Below are positions 62,966 to 64,000 of a DNA stretch of 64,000 nucleotides, piece by piece. The translations under genes were made by a program, and so were the position numbers. The notes beneath the pieces were generated by a model. That model was not told the origin of the DNA, did no database searches, and saw only the letters and a list, made by a program, of their open reading frames with translations. Within the stretch, counting starts at the first letter, position 1. Each line of letters begins with the position of its first letter. Origin of the DNA: Syngnathus acus (taxonomy: Eukaryota > Chordata > Actinopteri > Syngnathiformes > Syngnathidae); the NCBI RefSeq assembly GCF_901709675.1, contig NC_051093.1, positions 10,178,053-10,242,052 on the forward strand. The letters run 5' to 3'.

Positions 62966-63678
62966 AATAAATCAAGTTGTTGTGCAACGCTTCCTATGTT
63001 CCCCATGCATGCTTTATTTAAAAAAACACATTTAAATTGGGTCTTTTTAATGTTTGATCTTGGTTAACTCCCTCCAAATCTTCCCTTAATTGTAGAATGG
63101 ATGACACAGACTACAAAATGAATGTACATATTAGACATTTTTGCTTGGTGACACACACCATGACTTACATTAGTTATAATCTTCTGTTTGTGATTGAATC
63201 AAAGTTAAAAGGGAGGCGGCAGTGTGTGTTATTCTTGTAAATACTGTTTTATTTTGTATTGAGTGGTTTTCTTTTCTCCCGTCCGTTGCTTGGTTTTTGT
63301 TTTCCTTGAGATGAAATGTTTGAAATGTTGAAAAAAGCAACAACAAAAAAAGCTTTACAACTTTGTACTGCTGATCATTTGACCAACAAAAAAAAAAAAA
63401 AAAATCACGTTTTCTATAGCAGAGGGTGTTATGATGTCCTTGTCGTTCAAGTATTTGGGCAAATAAACACAATCTTGAAAAATTGCTTGTCTTTTAAGTA
63501 AGGGGGAGTTAAAAAGTGATTATTCTAAAGACATCTTAGGGTCGTGTTGAGGATGAAGAAATGTTTTTGAGAAAAAGTTGTAGTATTTATCTCGTATTCG
63601 ATACGGAAAAGTATTTGTGTGACCAGTCAGTTATAAAAAAAAAAAAAAAAAAAACTACTCTTAGTGGTGACAAATAAA
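62966..63678 (+). terminator. ubtf polyadenylation signals
   Basis: AATAAA occurs at 62966-62971, 63462-63467 and 63673-63678. The 3' UTR (from 62076) is T-rich and includes a poly-G run near 62145-62160. The main site cannot be chosen from sequence. The last signal could instead belong to a gene outside the window. Confidence 0.45.
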
Positions 63679-63814
63679 ACAGGGTACAATGTTAAAACAT
63701 TTTATAACTATAGATAGCGTACAACAGGATTTTTTAAAATGATGATTTCTTCGTCGGTCTTCCGTGTGGCGCACCATCCAATTGTTTTTCTTTGTGCGTG
63801 ACATAAACGTCTCA

Positions 63815-63870
63815 TGACGTAGCCGGAAGTGCCTCGTTGTCTCGCGCTGTGATTGGTCGAGCGCTGCTGC
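63815..63870 (+). promoter_or_regulatory. housekeeping-type promoter of the next gene
   Basis: Within 56 bases are a CRE-like TGACGT (63815-63820), an ETS/GABP site CCGGAAGTG (63823-63831) and an inverted CCAAT box ATTGG (63852-63856), followed by GC-rich DNA. This is a common TATA-less promoter set, often bidirectional. Confidence 0.5.
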
Positions 63871-63957
63871 ATGGCCGCCTTGCGCCTGTCAAGCTGCACA
63901 AAACGGCTGGCCGTTCGTTTGTTTGTTTCGTTAACACCTGCAACGAACAGACAATAA
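63871..63957 (+). other. short open frame after the promoter, possible first exon
   Basis: ATG at 63871, 15 bases after the CCAAT-type box, opens 28 codons to TAA at 63955. The residues MAALRLSSCTKRLAVRLF are Arg/Ser-rich without acids, like a mitochondrial presequence, but no splice donor is clear. It could be an upstream ORF or chance. I do not recognise the gene. Confidence 0.2.
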
Positions 63958-64000
63958 GGAGAACTAGAATTACACGTTTCACTTTTTTCCCCCCCCTCTG

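Overview
The window is vertebrate nuclear DNA, almost certainly from a percomorph-type teleost. The genes have many short exons with GT-AG introns, their proteins match vertebrate families, a Sec-encoding SelW2/MIEN1-family gene of the fish type is present, tRNA-derived fish SINEs occur, and tetranucleotide microsatellites are abundant. The three best-identified genes (ngfr, slc4a1, ubtf), plus the MIEN1 family, all map to human chromosome 17, so this looks like one teleost segment with conserved synteny. The species cannot be named from the sequence alone.

Layout. Positions 1-26 kb hold no coding exon I can recognise. This part contains decayed SINE and LINE pieces, long simple repeats and a cluster of AP-1 heptamers, and may be the last intron of ngfr. 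Positions 26170-35168 (minus strand) carry five exons of ngfr (p75 neurotrophin receptor): signal peptide, cysteine-rich domains, transmembrane segment and juxtamembrane region. The death-domain exon was not found. Around 38.9-39.8 kb (minus) is a broken GIMAP/AIG1-type GTPase fragment. Positions 40752-41695 (plus) hold a four-exon SelW2/MIEN1-type selenoprotein with an in-frame TGA at the redox motif and a SECIS-like hairpin in its 3' UTR. Positions 44998-50065 (plus) hold a complete 20-coding-exon slc4a1 (band 3 anion exchanger 1, 923 codons). Positions 57855-62075 (plus) hold a complete 20-coding-exon ubtf (RNA polymerase I factor UBF, 726 codons).

The most unusual structure lies between slc4a1 and ubtf. 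A direct tandem duplication of about 4-4.5 kb starts in the slc4a1 3' UTR and ends inside coding exon 6 of ubtf. It leaves an upstream truncated ubtf copy (53072-54482) with its own promoter and 5' UTR, intact splice sites and a 200-codon reading frame covering the N-terminal region and HMG box 1. That copy ends in a new basic tail and uses a duplicated slc4a1 3'-UTR polyadenylation signal. Its intron 3 has gained a long inverted repeat.

A second theme is microsatellites built directly onto splice sites. The ngfr exon 5 donor is the first unit of a (GTGA)n array. The polypyrimidine tracts of three ubtf introns are made of, or lie close to, (TTTC/TTCC/CCCT)n arrays. GGAA and GGAT arrays begin just after two slc4a1 donors. 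The right end (63.8 kb on) looks like a housekeeping promoter for the next gene.

All exon boundaries were read by eye from splice consensus, reading-frame phase and protein similarity recalled from the families. No alignment or database search was run.
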